Shown here: piece by piece, positions 9,407 through 18,915 of the stretch
How the letters are laid out: the number at the start of each line of letters is the position of its first letter
Position numbering within the stretch: position 1 is the stretch's first letter
Assembly: GCF_019396355.1 (NCBI RefSeq)
Contig: NZ_JAHKRK010000060.1
Coordinates: 1-36,266, forward strand
Source: Pseudonocardia nigra
Lineage (GTDB): Bacteria > Actinomycetota > Actinomycetes > Mycobacteriales > Pseudonocardiaceae
Length of the DNA stretch: 36,266 bases
Direction of reading: 5' to 3'
The notes under the pieces: generated by a model
The model's database searches: none
What the model was told of the DNA's origin: nothing
What the model saw: only the letters and a program-made list of their open reading frames with translations
Made by a program: the position numbers and the translations under genes

Positions 9407-10070
9407 ATGAACGAGAGGACCTGGATGCGGGCCGCCGGCACCGCCGGGGTGGTCTTCATGCTCTGCTCGGTGACGGCGGGCGTACTCGACTCGGCCGCGG
9501 AGGTCGACGAGTCGGAGATCACGGGGGCGCAGGTGGCCGCCTTCCTGACCGCGGGTGACCGGTTGTGGGCACGGACGCTGTTCCTGCTGGCCGCGGCCGG
9601 CTTCCTGGTGTTCATGGCCGGGCTGCACCACCGGCTGCGCGACGCGGAGACGCACGGGATCGGCGCCACGACCGCCCTCGCCGGGGGGCGTCGCCTGGGT
9701 CGCCATCGACCTCATCGGCGCCTCGAGCACGTTCCTGGTGGCCCAGGTACCCGTGGTGGCCCGATCCGAGGACGCGCTGGTGGCGCTGTGGGCGGCCCAG
9801 CTCGGCGGGATCAGCTCGCGGGTGGCGTTCGGCCTGATGCTGCTGGCCGCCGGGCTCGTCGTCGTCACGACGCGGGCGCTCCCGCGGTGGTTGGGCTGGC
9901 TCGGGATCGTGCTGGGGGCGCTCACGGTGCTCGACGCCGCGGTCCCGTTCGGCCCGACGGTCGTGCTGACCGGCTGGACGTTCTTCCTCGACCCACTGTG
10001 GGTGTTGCTCACCGGCGTGGCGCTGCTGCGGCGGCCGGTCCCGGACGGGCGGCCCGCCGTGCCCGCGTAG
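9407..10070 (+). pseudogene. Multi-pass membrane protein, frameshifted
   Basis: MNERTWMRAAGTAGVVFMLC ... HGIGATTALAGG is in one frame and GVAWVAIDLIGASSTFLVAQ ... DGRPAVPA in another. They meet in the six-G run at 9683-9688; five G would give a continuous protein of about 220 residues with around six hydrophobic segments. This resembles small actinobacterial integral membrane proteins of the DUF4386 kind, though I am not certain of the family. A ribosome-binding site GGGAGGA precedes the ATG. The histidine kinase starts 61 nt downstream on the same strand. Confidence 0.65.
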
Positions 10071-10131
10071 GAAGGCCTGGACCCAACCCGACCTGCGACG
10101 GACCATCTGACCGAAGCGGAGGGAGCGCGAG

Positions 10132-12237
10132 GTGGGCGAGACCAGCGCGCGCGCCGCCGGGCCCGGTGCCCCCGCCATCCGAGCGGGTGCGTCGGCACCC
10201 GGCGGGCCGGGCCGGGCCGCGGCCGTGCTCTGGCTCGCCGCCCTCGCACTGACGGTCGGCTTCGTCGCGCTCACCATGGCGGGCGGCCGGGCGCAGCCTC
10301 CGGGTCGGGTCGCCGCCGCGGTGCTGATCGACGTGCTCGGGATGGCCCCGGTCACCGTCGGCGCGCTGGTGGCCGCACGCCTGCCGCGCAACGCCGTCGG
10401 GTGGCTGCTGCTCGCCGGGGGGCTGGCCTACCAGGCGGTGTTCTTCGCCGACGGCTACGCGGGCGCCGCGGGCGGGACGCTGCCCGCGGCCGCCGTCGTG
10501 CTCGCCATCGCAGGCGGTCTCGGCCCGGTCGGCTTCGGCCTCCTGCTGGCGACGGCGCTGGTGTTCCCGACGGGACGGCTGCCCTCGCCACGGTGGCAGC
10601 CGGTAGTGTGGGCCATCGGGATCGGCGTCGGCGCGGAGCTCGTAGCGTCCGGAATCGCCCCGCGGGGCTCGGTGGACCACCCCACGCTCGGCAACCCGCT
10701 CGCCGTCGCCGGCTCCGAGGCGCTGCGCGCCAGCGCGGGAGCGGTGGCGGGCGTCCTGATGACGGTGGGCACCGTCGCCGCGCTCGTCGCGGTGGTGCTG
10801 CGCTACCGCCGGGGCGGCCCGGTCGAGCGGACGCAGCTCAAGTGGTTCACCTACGGCGTCGGCATCCTCATCGGGCACGCCGCGCTGAGCGACCTGCTCA
10901 CCGCGCTGTACCCGGGCACGTTCGCGTTCTTCGACGTCTCCGGAGGGCTGCTCGGGGCCGTTGTGCTGCCCGCCGCGATCGGCATCGCCATGCTGCGGCA
11001 CGGCCTGTTCGATATCGACCGGCTGATCCGGCGCACCGCCGTGTACGGCCTCCTCTGGACGCTCATCACGCTGGTCTACGCGGGTGTGGCGGCCGGATTC
11101 GGGCTCGCGGCGGCCGGTGCGCAGCTCCCGGTCGGGGTCGCGGTCCTGCTCACCATCGGCGCCACCCTGGTGTTCGACCCGGCACGGCGCAGGCTGGAGC
11201 GCCTCGCCGACCGGATCGCGTTCGGCGCCCGGACCGACCGCTACGCGCTGCTCGCCCGCTTCGGCGCCCAGCTCGAGGCCACGTTCGACCTGGCCGAGCT
11301 GGCGCCCCGGCTCGCCGCAACGGTCAGGGAGGGGCTCGGGCTGCCGTGGGCCCGCGTCGTGCTCGCCGGCGGGTCCACGGCGGTCGCGGGTCATGCGCCC
11401 GAGGACACGCCGCCGGTCACGGTGCTGCCGCTCGTCCACGCGGGAGCGACGGTCGGCCGGATCGAGACCGGACCGCTCTCGCCCGCCGAGTGGGAGCTCC
11501 TGGTCACGCTGGGCAGGCAGGCCGCGCTCGCGGCCCACAACGCCGACCTCGCCGCGGAGCTGGTCACCCGGCTGGCCGAGATCCGCGCGCAGGCCACGGA
11601 GCTGGCGGCGTCTCGCGCCCGGATCGTCGCCGCCCAGGACGCCGAGCGCCGCCGGATCGAGCGCAACATCCACGACGGCGCCCAGCAGCAGCTCGTGGCG
11701 CAGCTGGCGGAGCTCCGCCGGGCGCGCACCGCCCTGCGTCGCGACCCGGATCAGGCCGAGGACATGCTCCATCGCCTCCAGGAGGAGACCCGCCGCATCC
11801 TCGGCGAGCTGCGCGAGCTCGCCGCGGGGATCCACCCGGCGCTGCTGCGCGACGACGGGCTACTCGCCGCCCTGTCCGATCGGGCGGCCCGGGCACCGAT
11901 CCCGGTCGCCGTCGAGTCGGACGAGGCGGTGCGGCACGTTCGGCTGCGCCCTGACGTCGAGGCGGCCGCCTACTTCACCGCGTGCGAGGCACTCACCAAC
12001 GTGCTCAAGCACTCCAGGGCCGCGACCGCCGTCGTCGAGGTCGGCCTGCGCGACGGCGAGCTGCACCTCGAGGTGCGCGACGACGGCATCGGCCTCCCGC
12101 ACGGGCACGCGCCCACGCATCTGGCCGACCGCGTCGCCGCGGCGGGCGGGACGCTCCGCGTCGGGTCCGCACCGGAGGGCGGCGCCATGCTGTCCGCACG
12201 GATCCCGGCCAACCGCAGGGAGCCGGGCGATGCCTGA
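10132..12237 (+). CDS. Membrane sensor histidine kinase (NarL-type partner)
   Basis: 701 residues. About eight or nine transmembrane helices occupy roughly residues 20-360. A GAF-like cytoplasmic segment (RYALLARFGAQLEATFDLAE) follows, then a HisKA_3 dimerisation helix with phospho-acceptor His514 in ERRRIERNIHDGAQQQLV, and a HATPase_c domain with Asn623 in EALTNVLKHS and the G box DDGIGLPHG. The protein senses an unknown membrane or extracellular signal and phosphorylates the response regulator that follows, whose ATG overlaps its stop by 8 nt. GGAGGG upstream supports the GTG at 10132. Confidence 0.88.
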   Translation: MGETSARAAGPGAPAIRAGASAPGGPGRAAAVLWLAALALTVGFVALTMAGGRAQPPGRVAAAVLIDVLGMAPVTVGALVAARLPRNAVGWLLLAGGLAYQAVFFADGYAGAAGGTLPAAAVVLAIAGGLGPVGFGLLLATALVFPTGRLPSPRWQPVVWAIGIGVGAELVASGIAPRGSVDHPTLGNPLAVAGSEALRASAGAVAGVLMTVGTVAALVAVVLRYRRGGPVERTQLKWFTYGVGILIGHAALSDLLTALYPGTFAFFDVSGGLLGAVVLPAAIGIAMLRHGLFDIDRLIRRTAVYGLLWTLITLVYAGVAAGFGLAAAGAQLPVGVAVLLTIGATLVFDPARRRLERLADRIAFGARTDRYALLARFGAQLEATFDLAELAPRLAATVREGLGLPWARVVLAGGSTAVAGHAPEDTPPVTVLPLVHAGATVGRIETGPLSPAEWELLVTLGRQAALAAHNADLAAELVTRLAEIRAQATELAASRARIVAAQDAERRRIERNIHDGAQQQLVAQLAELRRARTALRRDPDQAEDMLHRLQEETRRILGELRELAAGIHPALLRDDGLLAALSDRAARAPIPVAVESDEAVRHVRLRPDVEAAAYFTACEALTNVLKHSRAATAVVEVGLRDGELHLEVRDDGIGLPHGHAPTHLADRVAAAGGTLRVGSAPEGGAMLSARIPANRREPGDA

Positions 12238-12925
12238 CCGGCCGCTGCGCATCGTCCTCGCCGAGGACAGCTACCTGGTGCGGGAGGGGACCCGACACCT
12301 GCTCGCCGAAACCGGTGAGATCGAGGTGCTCGCCGCCGTCGGCACCGCCGTCGAACTGCTCGATGCCGTCCGGAGGCTCGGCCCCGACGCCGTGCTCACC
12401 GACATCCGGATGCCGCCCGGCAACGCGACCGACGGCATCGCCGCCGCGCACGCGATCCGCCGCGGCCACCCGGCGATCGGCGTCGTCGTGCTCTCCCAGT
12501 ACGCGGCGCCCGCCTACGCCGCTCAGCTCTTCGCCGAGGGCAGCGCCGGCTACGGCTACCTGCTCAAGGACCGGGTGGGCGACCCCGACGAGGTGATCGC
12601 GGCCCTGCGCGCCGTCGTCGCGGGCCGCTGTGTCGTCGACCCGCAGGTGGTGGAGGGCATCCTGAGCCGAACCAGGGCGCCCCGCTCGCCGCTGTCTCGT
12701 CTCACCCCGCGGGAGCTGGAGGTCCTCGGCCAGATGGCACAGGGCCGCGCCAACCCCGGAATCGCCAAGGCGCTGGCGCTGTCGGAGTCGGCCGTCGAGA
12801 AGCACGTCGGCACGATCTTCCACAAGCTCGGCCTCGTCGCGGAGCCGGAGCTGCACCGCAGAGTCGCCGCCGTGCTCGTCTTCCTGCGCGACGCCGGCAC
12901 GCAACGCCCGCCGAGGACGCCGTGA
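12230..12925 (+). CDS. LuxR/NarL-family response regulator
   Basis: 231 residues. The receiver domain has acidic residues in LAEDSYLVREG, phospho-acceptor Asp58 in LTDIRMPPG and the conserved Lys113 in LLKDRVG. The C-terminal helix-turn-helix is LTPRELEVLGQMAQGRANPG followed by ESAVEKHVGTIFHKLGL. The ATG overlaps the kinase stop, so the pair is co-translated. Autoregulation of the operon or control of the neighbouring membrane protein is possible but not shown. Confidence 0.9.
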   Translation: MPDRPLRIVLAEDSYLVREGTRHLLAETGEIEVLAAVGTAVELLDAVRRLGPDAVLTDIRMPPGNATDGIAAAHAIRRGHPAIGVVVLSQYAAPAYAAQLFAEGSAGYGYLLKDRVGDPDEVIAALRAVVAGRCVVDPQVVEGILSRTRAPRSPLSRLTPRELEVLGQMAQGRANPGIAKALALSESAVEKHVGTIFHKLGLVAEPELHRRVAAVLVFLRDAGTQRPPRTP

Positions 12926-12945
12926 CGATCGGATGGCGCCGCCGC

Positions 12946-14006
12946 TCACGGCCCGGTCGGGCGCTCGTCGCGCCATCGGGCGAGGACGGTATCCACGTCG
13001 GCACGCACAGCGGCTCGGGCAGCCTCCCGCGCCTCCCCCGACATCAACAGCTCGTCGTAGGGCGTGTCCTCGTGCCGCACCGAGGCGACGACCGCGGCCG
13101 TGATCGCAGCCTCGTCGAGCGCTCGTCCCGCCGCGCTCCGCCCGACGCGGCCGCTCCCCCGCACCGCGGTGTGCGCGGCGATCGCTTCGGTGCGTGACTG
13201 CGGGCAGCAGGGGAACAACCTGCGATCTCGGCGACCATTCGACTGGTCAGCTCCGCGTCCTGACGTGCGCGCCGTTCCCGGCCGCGTTCCCGTTGCCGGC
13301 GCCGGACCTCCTCGTCGGCGAGGCAGCTCGCCTCCGCCTGCTCCAGCGCGCCGTCCTCGACGAGGATCCCCCGGCGCTGGTACCGCTTCCGCGACCGGTT
13401 CCACTGCACCACCACGGCCGAGAGCCCGCTCGCCTTCTTCGCCCGCCGGGTGAGGGTGGCGTCGCCCGCCGGGAGGAGGACGAGGTGGTCCAGGTCGGCG
13501 CACGTGAGACACAGCGGGCCGGCGTCCTCCATGACGAGTAGGTCGCCGCCCTCGACCCCGCAGTCCGTGCACGTCCAGTCCTTCAGCGGCATGATCACCA
13601 GCAGGTCCGGGGGCCGGTTCTGCCGCTCGACGACGCGTTCGCGCTGCGTCTCGGTCAGGTCGGGCGAGATCCAGTGCGTGCGCAGCGCACACTCGACGTC
13701 CTCCCCCGCCGCCGCGAGGAAGCGCAACGGCCTGCGGTCGCGCGTTGCCGAGACGTACGCGGTCTCGCTCGGCTGGAACCCCCGGCTCTCGGCCCAGCGG
13801 CGCAGCGCGTCGAGGACCCCGGCCAGCTTCCCCGGCCGGAGCGCCTCCAGCGGAAGCAGGTACGCGTCCCGGCCCTGCCGCCACCGGTCCTCGTGGTTGG
13901 CGGTCACCCAGCCCAGGCCGCCGAACACGTCCAGCGGCGACACCGACTTGTCGCGGCCGAGCGCCGCCTCAGCGGCGGCGGCGACCCGCTGCTCGATCGA
14001 GGGCAT
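12946..14006 (-). pseudogene. DUF2293 domain protein, frameshifted
   Basis: The N-terminal 240 or so residues (MPSIEQRVAAAAEAALGRDK ...) include a CTDCGVEGG ... PLCLTCADLDHL zinc-ribbon-like pair and end MVAEIAG. The frame then changes to LFPCCPQSRTEAIAAHTAVRGSGRVGRSAAGRALDEAA to the end, the typical DUF2293 core. The change lies near 13214-13222, and one added base restores a protein of about 353 residues. Function is unknown; the Cys pairs and basic composition suggest nucleic-acid contact. The gene is convergent with the response regulator, 20 nt away. Confidence 0.75.
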
Positions 14007-14031
14007 GTGCTCATCGTCCCCGACGGGGCGC

Positions 14032-14937
14032 TCAGGCCAGCAGCCGCTCCACCCCGTCCCGGCAGGCCCGCCAGGCGTCCGTGGAGGGGTCGATGACCGC
14101 GAAATGATCCACCCCGGGCAGCGTCACCAGCTCCGCGCTGTCCCCCGCCGCGCGCGCCGCCTCGACGTATCGCTCACTCTGCCGGATCGGGACGTTGCCG
14201 TCGGCGGTGCCGTGCACGCACACCACGGGCACGCCGACGGGCAGCCGCGCCACGGGCGAGCCGAGCGCGTACCGCTCGGGGACGGCGGCGGGGCTGCCGC
14301 CGAGCAGGTCCTCCACCGCGCCGCGGCCGACCCCGCGTTCGGCGGCGTCGACGAGGTCCAGCACGCCGGCCTGGCTCACCACGCCGCGCAGCCGGACCGC
14401 GGGCGCCGCGCCGGGGGCGTCCGCGGGCAGGCCGGGCCGGGCCGCGAGCCAGGTGGCGAGGTGCCCACCGGCCGAGTGCCCGACGCCGACGACCCGGTCC
14501 AGCGCCAGCCGCCCGCCAGCTGCCTCCTGCGCGGGTCCCGCGAGCACGTCGAGCGCGGCCGCCACGTCGTCGAAGGTCGCGGTCCAGCCGCCGTCGCCGC
14601 CCACCCGCCGGTACTCGATGTTCCAGGCGGCGAGCCCGGCGTTGGCGAGGTCGACGGCGAGCGGGCGACCCAGCTCCAGCCCGTAGCTCCGCCGCCAGAA
14701 CCCGCCGTGCACGACGACGGCCACCCCGCGCACCGGTCCGTCGCCCGCCGGGAGCGTCAGCTCGCCGAACTGGCTCGCGTGGCCGCCGTAGTCGAGCCGC
14801 CGGGGTCCGGTGACGCCGGGCGCGGCGGGTGGGGTGGCCGCACCGCACGCCGCGAGCGCGGCCGGGAGGGCGAGTGCGGCGGCACCGGCCGCGGCGAGAC
14901 GGCGCAGGACGCGGCGGCGGGACACGGAGGGGAGCAT
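14032..14937 (-). CDS. Exported alpha/beta hydrolase (esterase-like)
   Basis: 301 residues from the ATG at 14937. The N-terminus (SRRRVLRRLAAAGAAALALP followed by AALAAC) combines a twin-arginine-like motif with a lipobox, so export and lipid anchoring are likely. The hydrolase core has the oxyanion HGGFW motif, nucleophile elbow GVGHSAGGHLA, a late acid region CVHGTADGNVPI and catalytic histidine in PGVDHFAVIDP. It belongs to the BD-FAE/carboxylesterase group, with an ester or N-formyl substrate unknown. No strong ribosome-binding site is visible; the start was chosen from the signal peptide. The long open frame upstream is not signal-like. Confidence 0.82.
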   Translation of the reverse strand: MLPSVSRRRVLRRLAAAGAAALALPAALAACGAATPPAAPGVTGPRRLDYGGHASQFGELTLPAGDGPVRGVAVVVHGGFWRRSYGLELGRPLAVDLANAGLAAWNIEYRRVGGDGGWTATFDDVAAALDVLAGPAQEAAGGRLALDRVVGVGHSAGGHLATWLAARPGLPADAPGAAPAVRLRGVVSQAGVLDLVDAAERGVGRGAVEDLLGGSPAAVPERYALGSPVARLPVGVPVVCVHGTADGNVPIRQSERYVEAARAAGDSAELVTLPGVDHFAVIDPSTDAWRACRDGVERLLA

Positions 14938-14971
14938 GGCACGGTGTTCGGCCCAGGTGGGGCATCCGGTT

Positions 14972-15015
14972 GCCACGTCGCGGTGGACGTGGGGGGACAC
15001 CCACCGCGACGTGGC
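14972..15015. terminator. 15-bp perfect inverted repeat between rsmE and the hydrolase gene
   Basis: GCCACGTCGCGGTGG at 14972-14986 and its exact complement at 15001-15015 enclose a 14-nt loop. It lies 157 nt after the rsmE stop and 35 nt before the hydrolase ATG on the same strand. It is probably the terminator of the hrcA-dnaJ2-rsmE transcript. There is no T run, as is common in high-GC actinobacteria. A regulatory role on the hydrolase is an alternative. Confidence 0.6.
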
Positions 15016-15172
15016 TCCGCCGGCCGAGGGGGACTCCTCCGGCGGTCCGTGGGGGTGCGAGCACCCCGGTCCCGGTCCGGTCACGTCGCCGCGACCGGAG
15101 CACGCAGACGATAACCCGTGAGGAGCGCCTGCGCCGCTACCGTCACTCGCTCGTCGAGCGTGTCGCGCTTCC

Positions 15173-15916
15173 TCAGCGCCAGCGGGCGGTCAGCGCACCG
15201 AGCGCGCCGAGCGCCACGGCGGCGGCCGTCGAGGCTCGCAGCACCTCCGGCCCGAGCCGGACGGGGCGGGCACCCGCGGCGACGAGCGCATCGAGCTCGG
15301 CGTCGGTGATCCCGCCCTCCGGCCCCACGACCAGGAGCAGGTCACCTGCGCCCGGCAGGTCGGCGACGACGTCGCCGAGCCGGTCGTCTGCGCCCTCGTG
15401 CAGCACCAGCGCGCCCGCGACGACACCGACGCGCTCCGCCAGAGCGGCAGTGGAGACCGGGGCCTCGACCGGCGGCAGCCACGGCCGGCGGGCCTGCTTC
15501 GTCGCCTCGCGGACCGTGCTGCGCCAACGGGCCAACGCCTTCTCGCCGCGCGGCCCGTCGTCCCAGCGGGCGACGCAGCGCGCTGCCCGCCACGCCAGGA
15601 TCCCGTCGACGCCCGCCTCGGTGGCGAGCTCGACGGCCAGCTCCCCGCGGTCGCCCTTGACGAGGGCCTGGGCCAGCAGCACCCGCGGCGCGGGCGCGGG
15701 GACGTCGGCGCGACGGGTGATCGTCAGGTCGACGGCGTCGCGCGCCGCCGCCTCCACGACGGCGTGCGCCAGCCCGCCGCGCCCGTCGGAGAGCAGCACG
15801 GCCTCGCCGGCGCGCAGCCGCTTGACGGTGGCGGCGTGGCGCCCTTCCGGGCCGTCCAGCACGGCGTACCCGTCGTCGGGCAGCTCGTCGAGGAGGAACA
15901 GCGGTGCGGTGCTCAC
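15173..15916 (-). CDS. rsmE: 16S rRNA m3U1498 methyltransferase RsmE
   Basis: 247 residues of the SPOUT methyltransferase family that methylates N3 of U1498 in 16S rRNA. An N-terminal PUA-like domain (residues 1-75) is followed by a knotted catalytic domain with LAQALVKGDRGELAVELATE, VGPEGGITDAELDALV and LGPEVLRASTAAAVALG, the AdoMet-binding knot. The GTG start at 15916 lies 16 nt after dnaJ2 on the same strand, the usual actinobacterial hrcA-dnaJ2-rsmE order. The gene looks intact. Confidence 0.93.
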   Translation of the reverse strand: MSTAPLFLLDELPDDGYAVLDGPEGRHAATVKRLRAGEAVLLSDGRGGLAHAVVEAAARDAVDLTITRRADVPAPAPRVLLAQALVKGDRGELAVELATEAGVDGILAWRAARCVARWDDGPRGEKALARWRSTVREATKQARRPWLPPVEAPVSTAALAERVGVVAGALVLHEGADDRLGDVVADLPGAGDLLLVVGPEGGITDAELDALVAAGARPVRLGPEVLRASTAAAVALGALGALTARWR

Positions 15917-15932
15917 CGGAGGTGTGTGCGAC

Positions 15933-17090
15933 TCAGCGGCCGAACGAGTCGCGCAGCCGCGAGAACAGCCCGTGCCCGTTGCGGTTGCCGCCGGTGAGGT
16001 CCGGCTGCTCCTCCCCGCGCAGGGCGGCGAGCTCGCGCAGCAGCTCCGTCTGCTCCTTGGTGAGGTCGGTGGGCACCGCGACCTCCACGTGCACCATCAG
16101 GTCACCGCGGCCGTCGACGCGGCCGGTGGAGCGCAGCCTCGGCATCCCCTTGCCGCGCAGGGTGCGGACGCTGCCGGTCTGCGTGCCCGGTTCGACGCGC
16201 AGCTCCTCGGTGCCGTCGAGGGTGGGCAGCGGGAGCGTGGTGCCCAACGCGGCGGCGGTCATCGGCAGCTGCACGGTGCAGTGCAGGTCGGCGCCGTCGC
16301 GCGTGAACAGATCGTGCGGCTCCTCCTCGACCTCCACGTACAGGTCGCCCGCCGGGCCACCGCCGGGACCGACCTCGCCCTGCCCGGCCAGCCGGACGCG
16401 CATGCCGTCGGCGACGCCGGCGGGGATGCGGACGCCGACGCTGCGCCGCGAACGGACCCGCCCGTCACCGCCGCACTGCCGGCACGGCTCCGGGATGACC
16501 TCACCGAACCCGCGGCAGTTCGGGCACGGCCGCGACGTGACGACCTGGCCGAGGAACGAGCGCTGCACGCTCTGCACCTCACCGCGCCCGTTGCAGATCT
16601 CGCACATCGTCGGCGTGCTGCCGGGCGCGCACCCCGAGCCGGTGCACTCCGAGCACAGCACCGCCGTGTCGACCGCGAGGTCACGGGTGATGCCGGTGGC
16701 GCACTCCTCGAGCGTGAGCTGCATCCGGATGAGGGCGTCGGCACCGGGCTGCACCCGGCTGCGCGGGCCACGCCCACGGCCGCCGCCCTGGCCCCCGAAG
16801 AACGCGTCCATGATGTCGCCGAAGCCGAACGCGCTGAACGGGTCGGCGCCGCCGGCGCCGCCTCCCCCGCCGTTGCCCAGCGGATCGCCGCCGAGGTCGA
16901 CGATGCGGCGCTTCTCCGGGTCCGACAGCACCTCGTAGGCCGCGCTCACCTCGCGGAAGCGCTCCTGCGCCTCCGCGTCCGGGTTGACGTCGGGGTGCAG
17001 CTCGCGCGCCAGCTTGCGGTAGGCCCGCTTGATCTCGTCGGGCCCGGCGTCGCTCGAGACCCCCAGGATCCCGTAGTAGTCCCGTGCCAC
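15933..17090 (-). CDS. dnaJ2: Molecular chaperone DnaJ (DnaJ2 type)
   Basis: 385 residues. The J domain begins [11 protein letters not shown] with the Hsp70-activating HPD at residues 32-34. A Gly/Phe-rich stretch follows, then four zinc motifs ([32 protein letters not shown]) and the C-terminal substrate-binding domains. It delivers unfolded clients to DnaK. I prefer the GTG at 17090 over the ATG at 17105: GAGGAA lies at proper spacing for the GTG and the protein then starts at the canonical ARDYY. It lies 82 nt downstream of hrcA, so heat-shock regulation through HrcA is likely. Confidence 0.94.
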   Translation of the reverse strand: MARDYYGILGVSSDAGPDEIKRAYRKLARELHPDVNPDAEAQERFREVSAAYEVLSDPEKRRIVDLGGDPLGNGGGGGAGGADPFSAFGFGDIMDAFFGGQGGGRGRGPRSRVQPGADALIRMQLTLEECATGITRDLAVDTAVLCSECTGSGCAPGSTPTMCEICNGRGEVQSVQRSFLGQVVTSRPCPNCRGFGEVIPEPCRQCGGDGRVRSRRSVGVRIPAGVADGMRVRLAGQGEVGPGGGPAGDLYVEVEEEPHDLFTRDGADLHCTVQLPMTAAALGTTLPLPTLDGTEELRVEPGTQTGSVRTLRGKGMPRLRSTGRVDGRGDLMVHVEVAVPTDLTKEQTELLRELAALRGEEQPDLTGGNRNGHGLFSRLRDSFGR

Positions 17091-17172
17091 GTGCGCGTTC
17101 CTCATGGTCCTTCTCGCTCGGTCGTGCCCAGATCAGATCAGATGGTGCGCAGTTCGGTGTCAGGTCTGCGCG

Positions 17173-18192
17173 TCAGCGCCCCGCCAGGATCTCACCCACG
17201 TAACGGGCGACCGCATGGACGGCCGCGATCGAGCCCGGGTAGTCCATCCGGGTGGGGCCGAGGACGCCCATGCCGCCCACCACCATGCCCGGCCCGTACC
17301 CGATCGAGACCACCGACGTGTCGCGCATCTCCTCGGCTTCGTTCTCCTCCCCGATCCGGACCGTGACCGTGCCCGGGTCCTGCGCCGAGGCCAGCAGCTT
17401 GAGCACCACCACCTGCTCCTCGAGCGCCTCCAGCACCTGCCGGAGCGACCCGGGGAAGTCGGCGACGTTGCGGGTGAGGTTGGCCGTGCCGCCGAGCAGG
17501 AGGCGCTCCTCCGGGTGCTCGACGAGGGTCTCGATGAGGACGGTGGACAGCGTGACGACGACGTCGCGCAGTTCGGGCGGCGCGGTGTCGGGGAGGTCGG
17601 CCACCGCCACCGACGCCGCCGCGAGCGGACGCCCCGCCAGCGCCGCGTTGATCATGTTGCGGAGCCGGGCGACGTCCTCCTCGGCGAGCACCTCCCCGAG
17701 GTCGACGACCCGCTGGTCGACCCGGCCGGAGTCGGTGATCAGCACGAGCATCAGCCGGGCCGGCGTGAGCGACACCAGCTCGAGGTGGCGCACCGTGGAC
17801 CGGGTGAGCGTGGGGTACTGCACGACCGCGACCTGACGGGTGAGCTGCGCGAGCAGCCGGACGCTGCGCCGCAGCACGTCGTCGAGGTCGACCGCGCCGT
17901 CGAGGAAGGCCTGCACGGCCCGTCGCTCGGCCCCCGACAGGGGCTTGACCTGCGTGAGCCGGTCGACGAACAGCCGGTATCCCTTGTCGGTGGGCACGCG
18001 GCCCGCGCTGGTGTGCGGCTGGGCGATGAGCCCGTCCTCCTCCAGCACCGCCATGTCGTTGCGGACCGTGGCGCTGGAGACCCCGAGGTTGTGGCGCTCG
18101 ACGATCATCTTGGAGCCCACGGGTTCATGCGTCGACACGTAGTCGGCGACAATGGCCCGCAGGACCGAGAATCGACGCTCGTCGGCGTTCAC
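17173..18192 (-). CDS. hrcA: Heat-inducible transcription repressor HrcA
   Basis: 339 residues. The N-terminal winged helix ([20 protein letters not shown], then [35 protein letters not shown]) and the GAF-like C-terminal domain match HrcA, the repressor that binds CIRCE elements at groE/dnaJ promoters and is stabilised by GroEL. GGAGG upstream supports the GTG at 18192. I looked for a full CIRCE inverted repeat in the 18193-18274 gap and did not find one, so autoregulation is not supported by sequence here. It heads the hrcA-dnaJ2-rsmE run. Confidence 0.94.
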   Translation of the reverse strand: MNADERRFSVLRAIVADYVSTHEPVGSKMIVERHNLGVSSATVRNDMAVLEEDGLIAQPHTSAGRVPTDKGYRLFVDRLTQVKPLSGAERRAVQAFLDGAVDLDDVLRRSVRLLAQLTRQVAVVQYPTLTRSTVRHLELVSLTPARLMLVLITDSGRVDQRVVDLGEVLAEEDVARLRNMINAALAGRPLAAASVAVADLPDTAPPELRDVVVTLSTVLIETLVEHPEERLLLGGTANLTRNVADFPGSLRQVLEALEEQVVVLKLLASAQDPGTVTVRIGEENEAEEMRDTSVVSIGYGPGMVVGGMGVLGPTRMDYPGSIAAVHAVARYVGEILAGR

Positions 18193-18274
18193 GCAGCACT
18201 CCTCCCCCGGCTCGGTGGTACTCCACCCAGTCTAGGTGTTCGAGCCGGTGCGGGTCGGCCACCAGAATGTGCGT

Positions 18275-18850
18275 GTGCAGTTCCGCCGCCCCGTCCTCGA
18301 GGACATCGCGGCCGGGCGCGTCACCGTCGCGTTCCGGCGGTGGGACCGGCCGCGCGTGCGGCCGGGCGGGACGCAGCGCATCCCCGTCGGCGTGCTGGAG
18401 TTCACCGCCGTCGACCCCGTCGAGGAGTCCGCGCTCACCGAGCTGGACGCGGCGGCGGCCGGGTTCGCCGACCTCGCCGCGCTGCGCGCCGCCCAGACCG
18501 GCGACGGGCAGCTCTACCGGGTCGGTCTGCGCCTCGCCGGTCCGGATCCCCGGGTGGCGCTGCGCTCCCGGGGCCGGTTGGGCGCGGGCAAGCGCGCCGA
18601 GCTGGCCGACCGGCTGGACCGGCTGGACCGCGCCTCGCGGCACGGGCCGTGGACCGCGGCGGTCCTCGAGCTGATCGCCGACCGTCCGGGCGTCCGGGCG
18701 CCGGACCTCGCCGCCCGCCTGGGCCGCGAGACGCTCCCGTTCAAGCGCGACGTGCGCAAGCTCAAGGAGCTGGGGCTCACCGAGAGCCTCCCGGTGGGCT
18801 ACCGGCTCTCGGCGCGGGGGCGCGCCTGGCTCGACGCGTCCACCCGCTGA
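18275..18850 (+). CDS. ASCH-domain protein with C-terminal winged-helix-like region
   Basis: 191 residues from the GTG at 18275 (MQFRRPVLEDIAAGRVTVAF...). The ASCH fold, a PUA-like RNA/nucleoside-binding module, covers about residues 1-95 with the GxxTxxFRRW-type motif GRVTVAFRRW. The C-terminus (ELIADRPGVRAPDLAARLGR, KRDVRKLKELGLTESLPVGY) resembles a helix-turn-helix. Other in-frame GTGs lie at 18236 and 18269. I favour 18275 because the hexamer CAGAAT at 18263-18268 sits 6 nt upstream, fitting a leaderless start. The gene diverges from hrcA. Its 5' part is duplicated at the right edge of the window. Confidence 0.8.
   Translation: MQFRRPVLEDIAAGRVTVAFRRWDRPRVRPGGTQRIPVGVLEFTAVDPVEESALTELDAAAAGFADLAALRAAQTGDGQLYRVGLRLAGPDPRVALRSRGRLGAGKRAELADRLDRLDRASRHGPWTAAVLELIADRPGVRAPDLAARLGRETLPFKRDVRKLKELGLTESLPVGYRLSARGRAWLDASTR
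18283..18456 (+). repeat. Source copy of a 174-bp direct repeat (ASCH gene 5' part)
   Basis: This segment recurs at 36093-36266 in the same orientation with only two differences (18294 T versus C, 18338 C versus G), 17,810 bp apart. It encodes the first part of the ASCH domain. Confidence 0.9.
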
Positions 18851-18866
18851 TCCGGGCCGGGCACAG

Positions 18867-18905
18867 GTGCGCGGGGAGGCCTGTCGGGTAGGCCTCCCCG
18901 CGCAC
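18867..18905. terminator. Bidirectional terminator, 16-bp perfect stem with 7-nt loop
   Basis: GTGCGCGGGGAGGCCT at 18867-18882 pairs exactly with 18890-18905 around GTCGGGT. It fills the 65-nt gap between the convergent ASCH and DUF5519 genes, so it can serve both transcripts. Confidence 0.8.
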
Positions 18906-18915
18906 GCCCCCTCCG

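Noticed and set aside
4052..9688. Programmed frameshifting to explain the split genes
   Set aside because: The shifts are at unrelated G/C runs without a common slippery heptamer or conserved downstream structure, and go in both directions.
10009..11835. 608-residue minus-strand frame opposite the histidine kinase
   Set aside because: The plus-strand frame has complete kinase motifs; this one is low-complexity antisense.
18193..18274. CIRCE element expected before hrcA
   Set aside because: AGCACTC occurs once near 18195, but the GAGTGCTAA partner at the right spacing is absent.
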